From positions 5,146,001 through 5,210,000 of the forward strand of contig NZ_CP109596.1 in the NCBI RefSeq assembly GCF_036327755.1: DNA of 64,000 nucleotides, given 5' to 3'. The stretch is from Nocardia sp. NBC_01503. GTDB taxonomy: Bacteria; Actinomycetota; Actinomycetes; Mycobacteriales; Mycobacteriaceae. The first letter of the stretch is position 1. Each line of letters starts with the position of its first letter. Under the pieces are notes generated by a model. That model had not been told where the DNA came from and did not search any database. It was given only the letters and a program-made list of their open reading frames with translations. Positions 12,703-21,861 of the stretch are shown here, piece by piece. The translations under genes were made by a program, and so were the position numbers.

Positions 12703-13599
12703 ATGACAGTGCTGGCCCTGGAAGTGGGCGCCGCCGGATTCGCCGCCGGACAGGTGGCCGACGATGTCGGCGCCGATGAGATCCGGCGTGTGCCCCTGCC
12801 CGCGGGCGCGCCCTGGGACGGCTGCCGGGATCTGTTGCTCGAGGTGGCGGCGGGCTCCCAGGTCACCGCCCTGGGCATTGCCTGCTCCGGGCCGGTGGAT
12901 ATGGCCGCCGGAGTGGTGGCTTCCACCGAAATACCGCAGTGGCGAACGGGTTTCGCGATCGTCGATGCCGCGCGCAAGGTCTTTCCCAACGCGAATGTGA
13001 GCATCGCGCTGGACGGGGTCTGCCTGGCCCTGGCCGAGCGCAGCTTCGGTGCGGCTCAGGGTGTGATGGACTCGCTCGCCATCTCGGCCTCGGAGCAGAT
13101 CAGCGGCGGTATGACCGTCGGCGGCTTCGCGGTGGTGGGGCGCACCGGGAATGCGGGCAGTATCGCGCACACCCTCGTGCCCGGTTTCGACGAGCGGTGT
13201 GAATGCGGCGGGCACGGTTGTGTGCAGGCGGTGGCGAGCGGTGCGGCGATCCGCGCGTGGGCGCGGGGGCAGGGCTGGTCCGGGGATTCGCTCGCGGCGT
13301 TGCTCACCGCCGCGCAGCAGGGCGACGGCATTGCGGTCGCCGCTCTGGGGCGCGCGGGAACCGCGCTGGGCAAGGCCATTTCGTCGACGGCGGCGCTGCT
13401 CGACCTGGACCTGGTGGTCATCGGCGGCGTCATGGCGGCGGCGGGTCCGGCGCTGTGGAAACCGCTGGGTGAGGCGGTCGCGGACCACGCCAGATTGGGC
13501 TATCTCGCCGGATTGCGGGTGGTGCCTTCGGCTCTGGGGGAGTTGGGCGTGCTGGCGGGTGCGGGCGTTCTGGCCATGTTCGGGGAGAAATCGTCGTGA
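12703..13599 (+). CDS. ROK-family protein (sugar kinase/repressor fold), degenerate nucleotide motif
   Basis: 298 residues. The ROK zinc motif 'CECGGHGC' is preceded by a conserved His ('IAHTLVPG'), and 'VIGGVM' and 'LGVLAGAGVLA' match the C-terminal ROK signature. The catalytic-region Asp is kept in 'IALDGVCLALAE'. The N-terminal phosphate-binding motif D-x-G-G-T of ROK kinases is replaced by 'EVGAAGF'. Kinase activity is therefore doubtful. There is no DNA-binding domain. Its 3' end is about 180 bases before the PAS/GAF gene. Confidence 0.85.
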   Translation: MTVLALEVGAAGFAAGQVADDVGADEIRRVPLPAGAPWDGCRDLLLEVAAGSQVTALGIACSGPVDMAAGVVASTEIPQWRTGFAIVDAARKVFPNANVSIALDGVCLALAERSFGAAQGVMDSLAISASEQISGGMTVGGFAVVGRTGNAGSIAHTLVPGFDERCECGGHGCVQAVASGAAIRAWARGQGWSGDSLAALLTAAQQGDGIAVAALGRAGTALGKAISSTAALLDLDLVVIGGVMAAAGPALWKPLGEAVADHARLGYLAGLRVVPSALGELGVLAGAGVLAMFGEKSS

Positions 13600-13692
13600 C
13601 GATCGAGCGGGGCGCCGGGCAGTGCTGCGTGCACGCTACCGGGCCGTTAACCTCGGGCCCGGTTGATTTCCAGTAGGTGAATTCCATTGAAC

Positions 13693-13712
13693 GTACCGCT
13701 ATACAACGGTAC
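13693..13712. promoter_or_regulatory. Inverted repeat GTACCGCT-ATAC-AACGGTAC
   Basis: Arms match at 7 of 8 positions around a 4-nt spacer, the same CCGYT-N4-AACGG core as at 12044-12061 and 49201-49224. It lies about 70 bp upstream of the preferred start of the PAS/GAF-like gene, arguing against the in-frame start at 13677 that would place the repeat inside the gene. Confidence 0.65.
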
Positions 13713-13778
13713 ATTGCATGGGTGGGAAACTCTCCTGGATCTCCGAATCCTGAGTCGAGGCTGGGACCGCCGAGCGAA

Positions 13779-14930
13779 ATGCGAAGCGGCCCAGTCATTC
13801 CCTGGATATCGGCGGAGACGCTGACGTCCGAGGCGCTCACAGTAGCCTCTGTGGGGAGCTCCGCGCGCGACTTCGCCGCATGGCAGCGCGTCCTACAGCG
13901 GCAGCTGGCCAAGACGCCCGCGCTCTACCAGGGCCTGACGCCCGCCGGTATCACCGACGCCGTGCATGCCGTGCGGGAACGGGCGACCGAGTTCAAGCTC
14001 ACCGTTCCGAGTCGGTCCGGCCCGCACGCGCTCTGGGCGCGACCGGTGCTGGGTCCCGCGGGGGATGTGCACGGGGTACAGCTCTGGATGGGCCCGGCCG
14101 CGGACTCAGCGCCGGTCCCGCCGGCGGCGGCCGGGGCCGTCTGGGATCTCGAATCCCAGACGCTCGCCATGCCCAGCGGCATTACCGAGCTGACCGGATT
14201 CGCGGCCGAGGATTACGTCCCCAGGATGTCCATCGCCGAATTGTTCCAGCGGGTCTCGGGATTCGATCGCCACGCCGAGGTGCTGGACCTGCTGTACGAG
14301 GCGAAGGCGGGCACCAGACTGCAATTCGATGCCACCGTCACCAGTGCCGCGGGCCGGGCGGGCCGATGTCGCTTCACCATTCGCGGCCGAGATGACGGGC
14401 GCGCCCGGGGCGCATGGTGGCTGATCGAGGATGTCACCTCCGAACAGCTCGTCACCCATCGGCCCACCTTGGAGAACATCGGGCTGCGCGAAGCACATCG
14501 GCGCGCGGGCACCCACCTGGCCGTGCTGCATCTGGAACACATCGGCATCGCGCACTGGCTGACCGATCCGGCCACGTGGATCCGATGGGACTATCTCTTC
14601 CGCCCCGGTGATGTCTTTCATCCCGGGGATCGGGAGCAGCTGCTCGCACTCGGCGATCAGGTGCGGGCCGGGTACACCGCCGGCGCGACGGTGCGCACGC
14701 TGGACTACCGCGGGGGTTACACCTCCAGTTCGCTGCTGCTCTACCCCTATCCGGGATACTCGAGCCGACCGCTGGCAATTGTGCAATTCGTTTGTGCCGG
14801 AGATTGTTCCCCACAGCCCGAACCGCTGTGCGATAGCGCCGGAATACCGCTGGCCGGGGTGCCCATCGGCTATGACGAACAATTGCGCTTTCGGCTCACC
14901 GGGCGAAAGGCCAGAAAGGCGCACGCCTGA
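13779..14930 (+). CDS. PAS/GAF-like sensor protein, possible DUF5593-type
   Basis: 383 residues. A central region 'VWDLESQTLAMPSGITELTG' followed by 'FAAEDYVPRMSIAELF' reads like a PAS fold, with flanking GAF-like segments. There is no kinase, cyclase or helix-turn-helix domain, so it may be a regulatory partner rather than a DNA-binding protein. The start is uncertain: ATG 13779 keeps the inverted repeat in the promoter, while an in-frame start at 13677 would add 34 residues. It lies directly before the T4SS-like operon in the same direction. The family name is from memory. Confidence 0.55.
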   Translation: MRSGPVIPWISAETLTSEALTVASVGSSARDFAAWQRVLQRQLAKTPALYQGLTPAGITDAVHAVRERATEFKLTVPSRSGPHALWARPVLGPAGDVHGVQLWMGPAADSAPVPPAAAGAVWDLESQTLAMPSGITELTGFAAEDYVPRMSIAELFQRVSGFDRHAEVLDLLYEAKAGTRLQFDATVTSAAGRAGRCRFTIRGRDDGRARGAWWLIEDVTSEQLVTHRPTLENIGLREAHRRAGTHLAVLHLEHIGIAHWLTDPATWIRWDYLFRPGDVFHPGDREQLLALGDQVRAGYTAGATVRTLDYRGGYTSSSLLLYPYPGYSSRPLAIVQFVCAGDCSPQPEPLCDSAGIPLAGVPIGYDEQLRFRLTGRKARKAHA

Positions 14931-14935
14931 ATCCA

Positions 14936-14951
14936 TTCCCAGAATTGGGAG
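14936..14951. promoter_or_regulatory. TTCCCA-GAAT-TGGGAG operator, site 1
   Basis: First of ten copies of a 6-4-6 inverted repeat. It lies between the PAS/GAF gene and the first gene of the T4SS-like operon, about 45 bp before the likely ATG at 14994. Confidence 0.75.
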
Positions 14952-14993
14952 TACCGCCGAGTAACGTTGCGCCACTTGATCTCTACCATTTCG

Positions 14994-16013
14994 ATGGTGA
15001 GCGTAACGAGTGGTGGACGGGCAGATTCCGGTGCGGCGCTGCTCCGCCGGATGGCCGCCCGGCGCCGCCGGGACAATGTGGTCGTCGTAATACTCGCGGC
15101 GCTGGCGGTTTTCGGCGGCGGGCACGCGATACTCGACGCGTTCTCCGATCCGCCACCGGGCCCCTCCGACAATTCGACGATATCGCTGCTCGGCAAATCC
15201 CAACTGGCCGAGTCCTTCGCCCGCGATTTCGTTGTCACCTATCTGAGTGCCGGCGCCGGACAACAGGATCGAATCCAGGAATTCGTCGGCGGTGCACAGC
15301 AGGCCACCCTGCCCACGACCGGCCGCCCGGTGAGCGATCCGAGCGTGGTCTACGTCAGCCGCGAGCTCACCAGCGGGGGAGTGGACGTGTGGGGCGTGAC
15401 CGTCTCGGTCCGCATCACCCGCAGAATCGGTGCGGCGGCTGATGATTCGCGTCAGTGCTATCAGGTGTCGGTGGCGATGGTCGAGGGCCGGATGCGGGCA
15501 CTGTCGCTGCCCGCCGCGGTCGAACCACCAGGCCACGGCCCCGAGCTGGCGCTGAACTACGGCGCGACGTGCGCCGCGGACACCCCGCTGGCCCAGGTGG
15601 CCGCCGGATTCCTGCAGGCGCTGCTGACCGGGACGGGTGATATCGCCCGCTACACCACCCCGACCTCCGGAATCGGCGCATTGCGTCCGGCCCCGTTCAC
15701 TTCGGCGGAGACCGCCACGGTCAACGCCGACGACGCGTCGTGCGGTGCGAACGGATCCACCGCGCGGGTGCTGGTTTCGGTGAACCCGAAGCTCGACGGC
15801 GCGGGCACCCCGACCCTGGCCTATCCGCTGACGATGCTGCGTGAGGCTGGGCAGTGGCAGGTCAAATCCGTGGATTCGGTTCCCGCGCTGCATCTTCCGC
15901 TCACCGCCGGATCGGCGCAGTCGGCCGCCGGCGCGGGCGCCACCAGTACTACCACGACCACGGCCAAGGGGCCGGCGAGTGCGGCGCAGGTGCCGCAGGC
16001 AACCCAGAACTGA
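14994..16013 (+). CDS. TcpC/VirB8-like conjugation-type membrane protein
   Basis: About 339 residues. A basic cytoplasmic tail 'RRMAARRRRDN' precedes one transmembrane helix ('VVVVILAALAVFGGGHAIL') and a large extracytoplasmic part with two similar alpha/beta halves, as in TcpC (VirB8-like) proteins of Gram-positive conjugative elements. Conserved-looking stretches are 'ESFARDFVVTYLS' and 'VAAGFLQALLTGTGDIARYT'. In T4SS machines this protein links the inner channel to the cell-wall side. ATG 14994 is preferred; a TTG at 14967 would sit too close to the operator. The gene is first in a seven-gene unit. Confidence 0.75.
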   Translation: MVSVTSGGRADSGAALLRRMAARRRRDNVVVVILAALAVFGGGHAILDAFSDPPPGPSDNSTISLLGKSQLAESFARDFVVTYLSAGAGQQDRIQEFVGGAQQATLPTTGRPVSDPSVVYVSRELTSGGVDVWGVTVSVRITRRIGAAADDSRQCYQVSVAMVEGRMRALSLPAAVEPPGHGPELALNYGATCAADTPLAQVAAGFLQALLTGTGDIARYTTPTSGIGALRPAPFTSAETATVNADDASCGANGSTARVLVSVNPKLDGAGTPTLAYPLTMLREAGQWQVKSVDSVPALHLPLTAGSAQSAAGAGATSTTTTTAKGPASAAQVPQATQN

Positions 16014-16032
16014 CCGGGAAAGGACTCCCCGC

Positions 16033-16299
16033 ATGGGCACACAGCTCGGCAGCATCCTCTACGGAGTACTGCTCGTCTTCCGCTGGCTCGGCCTGATCAT
16101 TTTGACCATCGCCAGCATGGGAATCCTCATCTCCGAGGCCACCAAGAACAAGCTCTCGCCCGGCAAGGTCTTCGCGGTCACCGGGTCGGCGATCGTGGCG
16201 GCGGTGTTGTTCTGGATTCTGCCGACCATCATCAACTACGCGCGGGTCGACTCGGGCACCGTCGTCCAGGACTTCCCGATCGGCCGGTACGGCCGATGA
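16033..16299 (+). CDS. Small two-helix membrane protein, VirB2-like position
   Basis: 88 residues with two hydrophobic helices ('LYGVLLVFRWLGLIILTIAS' and 'FAVTGSAIVAAVLFWILPTI') around a short basic loop. Size, topology and position between the TcpC-like and VirB3-like genes match the pilin-like VirB2/TrbC component. The call rests on context. It ends just before the next start, so translation is probably coupled. Confidence 0.6.
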   Translation: MGTQLGSILYGVLLVFRWLGLIILTIASMGILISEATKNKLSPGKVFAVTGSAIVAAVLFWILPTIINYARVDSGTVVQDFPIGRYGR

Positions 16300-16808
16300 G
16301 TTCGGTGATCAAGGTCTTCACCCCGATCAAGCGGGTGCCGACGGTGATCGGCAAGGCGCAGAACGGCCAGAAGCTGCCCTTCGGCCCGTACACGCTGCCG
16401 CAGATCGCGGCGGCGGCCGGGTTGCTGGCGATCACCGCGGTGTGCTCGATGAGCTTTCCGATCAATCCGGCGGGCACTTTCGTGGCCGGACTGGTCGTGA
16501 CCGTGGCGAGCGTGTTCGCACTCGGTCTGATCCCGTACACCGGTGTCCGTTTGACCTCGCGGGTGCTGTGGGTCGGTCGGCTGCTCGTGCACCGAAAGCC
16601 GGTGTCCGCCTCGGGAATGCCGATCGACGCGGAGTCGGCGCGGCACACCCTGTTCATCGAGGAGTCCGTGGTGGTGATCTTCCCGGAGGACCGGGTCGCG
16701 GAGCCGCGGCCCGTCGCGCCGGTTCCCGTCTTGAACCTGGACGCGGGCGGCAGTCTGCTCGCGGCGATCGACGGCGGCCGCGCACTACTACCGGGTGGGC
16801 GCGGCTGA
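16296..16808 (+). CDS. VirB3/PrgI-like membrane protein
   Basis: 170 residues. Two adjacent transmembrane segments ('IAAAAGLLAITAVCSMSFPI' and 'FVAGLVVTVASVFALGLIPY') near residues 35-85 are followed by a soluble tail. PrgI/VirB3 proteins sit immediately before the VirB4 ATPase in Gram-positive T4SS operons, as here. It overlaps both neighbours by a few bases; the GTA/TGATG junctions indicate tight translational coupling. Confidence 0.6.
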   Translation: MSSVIKVFTPIKRVPTVIGKAQNGQKLPFGPYTLPQIAAAAGLLAITAVCSMSFPINPAGTFVAGLVVTVASVFALGLIPYTGVRLTSRVLWVGRLLVHRKPVSASGMPIDAESARHTLFIEESVVVIFPEDRVAEPRPVAPVPVLNLDAGGSLLAAIDGGRALLPGGRG

Positions 16809-19312
16809 TGGCGTTCGACCGCGACCTCCAGCCGACCGTGGCGATTCGCGGGAACCTCCAGTTCACGCATGCCGGTCTGGTCACCGCGACCTACTTCATC
16901 AATCCGCTCGGCTACGGATTGCGCAACGCCAGTGACAAATTCGATGTCAAGGCCGCGCATCACGCGCTGATCAACAGCCTGCCGAACGGCTCGCTGCTGC
17001 TGGGCATCCAGGCTGGGCTCAATACCCTGGACGTGCTCGGCAAGATGGTGGAGGGCGTCGATCTCGACGAATGTGAATCGTATGCGGTCGAAGTGGTCGC
17101 GGCCTACGAGCGGGTTCGTGCCATCGGGCCGCAGACGCGAATATTCCTGCTGTCCATGCCCGTCGGCTCCGCCAACCCGGGAATGTCCGGGCTGGCGCGG
17201 ATGTGGCGCGGCGCCGCACCGGCGGACCTGTCCGGGGTCACCCGGGCCGATATCGAGGGGTACGAGGAGAAAGCGTCCGAGATCCTGTCTCGGATCGGCG
17301 AGGATTTCGACCCGATGCCGGTTCCGGCGGCATTGTTCCAATGGTTGTGGGAGCACTACCTTTCCCGGGGCGCGGCCGGAGATCCGGTGGCGCCCACCCG
17401 GGTCGGCGCGCTCGATGATGTGACGGCCGCGGTCTTCCGCTCGGCCGCCCTCGACGAGGGCGCGCAGGCCGACAGCGGACGTCGGCTGCGGCCCTCGTTC
17501 GTGCCGGTGATCAAGGTGGTGCAACCCGATTTCGAGTTCCGGCCCTCCTACCAGGCGATGCTGACCCCGCATTCATTTCCATACGCGGGCATGACATTTC
17601 CCGGCGGCAGCGAATTCCTCAATGTGATCGAGGGGCTCGGCGATGTCACCGTCGACTGGGGGATTCGGGTGTCGACCCGGCCCGCGGATCAGGTGCTCAA
17701 GAACAACGAGACCAACCTGCGCCGACTCGGCGAGCAGATGGATCAGCGTGATCAGGAAGTGTCGTTCGCACAGAACACCCTGATGTCGAAGGCACAGATG
17801 CTGGGGGAGTACAACACCCACTTCGAGGTCAACGGTGGGGAGTCGGAGGTGTCCTTCACGACGGTCATCGCGGTCGGCGGGGCCTCCCGGGAGGCGACCA
17901 TGGACGCGGTGAACCTGCTCAAACGCCGCTACCGCAGGTTTCAGGTCGAGCTCACCGCACCGCTGGGCGCACAGGTGGACCTGTGGTCGATGCTGGTGCC
18001 GGGCAGTCCGCAGCGGCGGGCATTCGACGATTTCGCCCATATCGTGCCCTCGGACATGTGGGCCGGATTCGTGCCGTTCACCAGCAGTCAGATCGGCGAC
18101 GACAGCGGTCCGGTGATCGGGGTGAACCTGATGTCGGGGCACTTCGAGCCGATCCACTTCGGCATCATGGAGGCCGCGCTGCACGATCTGTCCGCCTCGT
18201 TCGCCGTCACCGGTGAACTCGGTTCGGGCAAATCCTATCTGCTGAAACTCATCGCGGCACTGGTCAATGACATGGGCGGGCAGTTCCTCGCCATCGACCG
18301 CAGCCAGGTCGGGGAATGGGCGCATTTCGCCGCCGCCATCGACGACGCGGTGGTCATCGATCTGGCCAATCCGACTGTCTCCCTGGACCCTTTGCGTCTG
18401 TTCGACCCGCGTATCGCGGGCGAGCGCACCCTGGATTCGATTCTGCCGTTGCTCGATCTCTCACCGACCTCGGGTGCGGGTGCGGTGGCCAGTTCCCTGC
18501 TCACCCCGCGCGGTATCGCCGAGCATCGCATCGCCTCGCTGGTGGATCTGTTCCAGGTGGTACTGCGCCTGCGTGATACGCCCGGAATCGGTGACGACTA
18601 CGCGGATCTGGCCTCCCGGCTGGGAACGATCGCCGATCGGGTGCCGGTGCTGTTCGACCCGAATCTGGCGACCCTGCGACTGGATTCGGCCGCCACCGTG
18701 ATTCGCAGTCATCAGGTGGCGCTGCCCTCGGCCGAGGAGCTCACCACACCGCACCTGTACAACCGGCTGCCCCTGACCAAACGACTCGGCACCGCGCTGT
18801 ACGAACTCGTGGGAGTCGCCGCGCGCGAGGCGTTCCTGCGTGACAACGGCCGTTTCGGACTGCTGATCGGCGATGAGGCGCACCATTTCACTCAAACCCA
18901 GGTCGGTGCGGCGGTCACCTCGGACTTCAGTCGTGACGGCCGAAAGCATCTGGCCGCCATCGGCCTCGCCTCGCACGATCCGGCCACCGACTTCCAGGGC
19001 GCGGCACACAATCTCATCCCGAACCGGTTCGTCTTCCGCCAGCGCGATGAGACCCTCGCGCGCAACAGCCTGGAATGGCTGGGCGTGAATCTCGACGAAG
19101 CGCCCTACCTGCTGCAGATTCTGCGCGAGGACACCTCACCACCGGTCGGTCCGGGCCGCCAGGTGCCGCAGGAGCGGCGCGGGGAGATGTTCATGCGCGA
19201 TGCCTTGAACCGCATCGGGCGCGGCAAGATCCTGGGGCCGGCACGACCCGAGCGGGCCGCCGCCATCACCAGTACGCCGGGGGCCGTCAAGGCCGCGATC
19301 GGGCAGGGCTGA
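16808..19312 (+). CDS. VirB4/TraC-type secretion ATPase
   Basis: 834 residues. An N-terminal VirB4-like region is followed by a RecA-like ATPase with Walker A 'GELGSGKS' near residue 469 and Walker B 'LLIGDEAHH' near residue 685. The C-terminal 'LPNRF.FRQRDE'-like region ('LIPNRFVFRQRDETLARNSL') matches VirB4/TraC proteins. VirB4 powers assembly and substrate transfer in type IV secretion systems. The ATG overlaps the upstream stop (TGATG). An in-frame extension back to 16442 overlaps the previous gene and is not used. Confidence 0.85.
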   Translation: MAFDRDLQPTVAIRGNLQFTHAGLVTATYFINPLGYGLRNASDKFDVKAAHHALINSLPNGSLLLGIQAGLNTLDVLGKMVEGVDLDECESYAVEVVAAYERVRAIGPQTRIFLLSMPVGSANPGMSGLARMWRGAAPADLSGVTRADIEGYEEKASEILSRIGEDFDPMPVPAALFQWLWEHYLSRGAAGDPVAPTRVGALDDVTAAVFRSAALDEGAQADSGRRLRPSFVPVIKVVQPDFEFRPSYQAMLTPHSFPYAGMTFPGGSEFLNVIEGLGDVTVDWGIRVSTRPADQVLKNNETNLRRLGEQMDQRDQEVSFAQNTLMSKAQMLGEYNTHFEVNGGESEVSFTTVIAVGGASREATMDAVNLLKRRYRRFQVELTAPLGAQVDLWSMLVPGSPQRRAFDDFAHIVPSDMWAGFVPFTSSQIGDDSGPVIGVNLMSGHFEPIHFGIMEAALHDLSASFAVTGELGSGKSYLLKLIAALVNDMGGQFLAIDRSQVGEWAHFAAAIDDAVVIDLANPTVSLDPLRLFDPRIAGERTLDSILPLLDLSPTSGAGAVASSLLTPRGIAEHRIASLVDLFQVVLRLRDTPGIGDDYADLASRLGTIADRVPVLFDPNLATLRLDSAATVIRSHQVALPSAEELTTPHLYNRLPLTKRLGTALYELVGVAAREAFLRDNGRFGLLIGDEAHHFTQTQVGAAVTSDFSRDGRKHLAAIGLASHDPATDFQGAAHNLIPNRFVFRQRDETLARNSLEWLGVNLDEAPYLLQILREDTSPPVGPGRQVPQERRGEMFMRDALNRIGRGKILGPARPERAAAITSTPGAVKAAIGQG

Positions 19313-19319
19313 TGAGCTC

Positions 19320-21860
19320 GTGAATGACGATGTCGCGCACCGTGATCGCAGCCCTCGTGGATGGCCGCTCGACGCCGAGCAGGTCTGGGAGCTGCGGCAC
19401 TGGCACCTGGGCGCGGTGGTGCGCCGGATCGGGGAGTGGATACGCGCGTCCCGCCGGCGCCATCGTGCGGTGGTGCTCATCGGAATCATTCTGGGGCTCA
19501 CCGTCATTCCGGGCTGCATCGGCGCGGTGGCGATGGCACAGGGCGATTCCCCGGGTGCCGCGGGCGGCAATGGTGCGCTGAGCTGGATGAATGTGCGTGA
19601 CTCGGCGGGGGTCAGCGTGTCGAGATACACCTTCGCCTTCAATACCGACGCCGTCGGCATTCTGCACCCGTTCAACACCGCGATGGCCACGGCGATCAGC
19701 CTGGAGTTCGCGGGCTGGATGGTCATCGTGGTCACCGGTATCTGGTTGATCGGATTCGTGCTCAGCTTCCGGTGGATGGACCTGTTCGCGACTCCGCTAC
19801 GAGCGGTCGCCGCGGGATTCACCGAGCAGGTCAGCATTCCCATCGTGCTGATCACCGCGGCATCGATCGGCGCCTTCTGCGTCGCCTGGTTCGTACTGCG
19901 CGGATTCCATGCCAAAGCGGTCATGCAGGTGGTGACCATGCTCGGGGTCGCGGTGCTGGGCCCGATGTTCCTGGCCGACCCGCTCGCGGACGTACTGTCC
20001 TCGGACGGCTGGCTGAGCCAGGGCCGCGATCTGGGCATCACGGTCGCGGCCGGTTTGAACGGCGACCGCAATCCGCAACCGAATGCGATCGTGGCGTCGA
20101 TGCAGGAACAACTGGCCGACAATTTCGCGCGAAAACCGCTCCAGGTCTGGAACTTCGGTCATGTGATCGATGATCGGCCCGCGTGTGGGGCCGCGTGGAC
20201 GAACTCCGTGGCCACCGGCGACGATGATCGGATCAAGAACGCCATGCGCTCCTGCGGTGACGGGGCGGCGTACGACGCGGCGAAAGAACCGACCGCCGGG
20301 CAATTCGGCGCGGGACTGCTGGTCTTGGTCTCGGGAACACTGCTGCTGGCGTTCGGCGCCGTACTCGCGATGCGGATCGTGCGCTCCGCATTGGATTCGG
20401 TCTATCACGGCTTCCTGGCGATCTTCGGTTTCGCCGCGGGCGGGTTCGTCTACGGCCCCACCCAGACCTTCCTGGTGCGCAGTGTCGTGCACTCGCTGTT
20501 CGCCGCCCTGCGGATGGCCGTGCAGGTGATCTTCCTCGGCGTCTACGTACTGTTTCTCGGCGATATCTTCAAACACGCGCAGGGACAGGTGATGTCGGTC
20601 TTCGTCATGGGCGCGATTCTGGAAGTCATCGCGATCTCGCAGTTGAAGCGGTTGGACGCGAGCCTGGATCGCGGCAATGACTGGGTGGCCAATCGATTCT
20701 CGCAAACCCTGCACGGCGCCACCCAGCAGGGCTCGGGAGGTGGCGGTACCGCGCTGGGAATGGGCAATGTCGGCGCGCAGCGCCACGGTCTGGGAATACT
20801 CAAAACCTTCGCCGCCGCCAGCGTGATCGGTGGTTCGCCGCTCACCGCATTGGCCTTGCAAAGGCGCAATCCCGCCTTGCCCTTCTCGGAGTTGGAGACC
20901 GCCGCGTCACTGGCCAACTGGGGCGCACAGTCCGTTCCCGGGCTGGGCGGTCCGATGGGTTGGAATGTGCAGTCCATGCTCAACCGGCAGATGTTCGCCG
21001 AATCGGCCAGGCGGGCTGCCGAGAAGACCGGTGGTATCGATACGGTCCTGGGTGCGGCGGCCGCGATTCAGGGAGCCATCGACGTGGGCGCCGGGATCGC
21101 TGATTTGAACGGTGCGCTTCAGGGTGCGGGATTCACCGATACCGCGCTCATCTCGCGCGCGGTCAAGTCGTGGAATATCGCCGAGAAGGACTCGGAGGGG
21201 AATGTGCTCTCCGACAAGCACTTGGCCCATACGGCGGCCGCATTGAACCGGGCGCAGACCACCACGAATCGATTGACGCGCGGCGGCGGCAGATTCAAGC
21301 CGGGCGACTCCGATCAGGCTGCCGCGGATATCGCGACGCTTCAGGCATCGGCCTATCGGCTCCGTCGGCGGCGTTCCGGCGGCGTCACCCTGGATGAGGG
21401 CTCCGCCGATCACCCGCAATTGGATTTCGTCAACGACTACATGGACCGGCCTTCCCAGTCCAAACTGATCGCCCTGGCGAACGTAATCAACGGCACGGCA
21501 GCTCCATCGGAGGAGCAAGCGCTCGCGAACCCGGACGCCGCCCGCCTCCGCAGGCATATGGGGGTGCTGGCGGACGCTGGCGTCGCACGCTACGACGCGG
21601 ACCGGATGTGGGCGTGGATCGGCAACGAGCATGCGAAGCGGATCTTGGGTGCCGCGAATGCCCTTGCGGAAAATCCGGACAATCGGGAGCTCATGCAAGA
21701 GGTCAGAAGGCAGGTGGTCGGAGCGCGCGACAGCGAAAGCTGGACGCCGAACGGAATGAGAACCCCGCTGCAACAATTCGCACGACCTCGTACGAGTCTC
21801 CCCGACGGCGATTGGACAGCGATGGCCGGAGTGGCGGAGCGGCTTCGAAGGCGCGCATGA
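19320..21860 (+). CDS. VirB6/TrbL-like polytopic membrane protein
   Basis: 846 residues from a GTG start. Roughly seven to eight transmembrane helices lie in the first half, for example 'AVVLIGIILGLTVIPGCIGA' and 'GLLVLVSGTLLLAFGAVLAM'. A long Gly/Ala-rich and then charged cytoplasmic half ends '...AGVAERLRRRA'. VirB6/TrbL channel proteins have this plan and follow VirB4. Four cysteines lie in or near external loops. Base composition drops slightly in the last 450 bases. Confidence 0.7.
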   Translation: MNDDVAHRDRSPRGWPLDAEQVWELRHWHLGAVVRRIGEWIRASRRRHRAVVLIGIILGLTVIPGCIGAVAMAQGDSPGAAGGNGALSWMNVRDSAGVSVSRYTFAFNTDAVGILHPFNTAMATAISLEFAGWMVIVVTGIWLIGFVLSFRWMDLFATPLRAVAAGFTEQVSIPIVLITAASIGAFCVAWFVLRGFHAKAVMQVVTMLGVAVLGPMFLADPLADVLSSDGWLSQGRDLGITVAAGLNGDRNPQPNAIVASMQEQLADNFARKPLQVWNFGHVIDDRPACGAAWTNSVATGDDDRIKNAMRSCGDGAAYDAAKEPTAGQFGAGLLVLVSGTLLLAFGAVLAMRIVRSALDSVYHGFLAIFGFAAGGFVYGPTQTFLVRSVVHSLFAALRMAVQVIFLGVYVLFLGDIFKHAQGQVMSVFVMGAILEVIAISQLKRLDASLDRGNDWVANRFSQTLHGATQQGSGGGGTALGMGNVGAQRHGLGILKTFAAASVIGGSPLTALALQRRNPALPFSELETAASLANWGAQSVPGLGGPMGWNVQSMLNRQMFAESARRAAEKTGGIDTVLGAAAAIQGAIDVGAGIADLNGALQGAGFTDTALISRAVKSWNIAEKDSEGNVLSDKHLAHTAAALNRAQTTTNRLTRGGGRFKPGDSDQAAADIATLQASAYRLRRRRSGGVTLDEGSADHPQLDFVNDYMDRPSQSKLIALANVINGTAAPSEEQALANPDAARLRRHMGVLADAGVARYDADRMWAWIGNEHAKRILGAANALAENPDNRELMQEVRRQVVGARDSESWTPNGMRTPLQQFARPRTSLPDGDWTAMAGVAERLRRRA

Positions 21861-21861
21861 G

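Noticed and set aside
13727..13740. TGGGAA half-site near the PAS/GAF gene
   Set aside because: No matching left arm at the required spacing.
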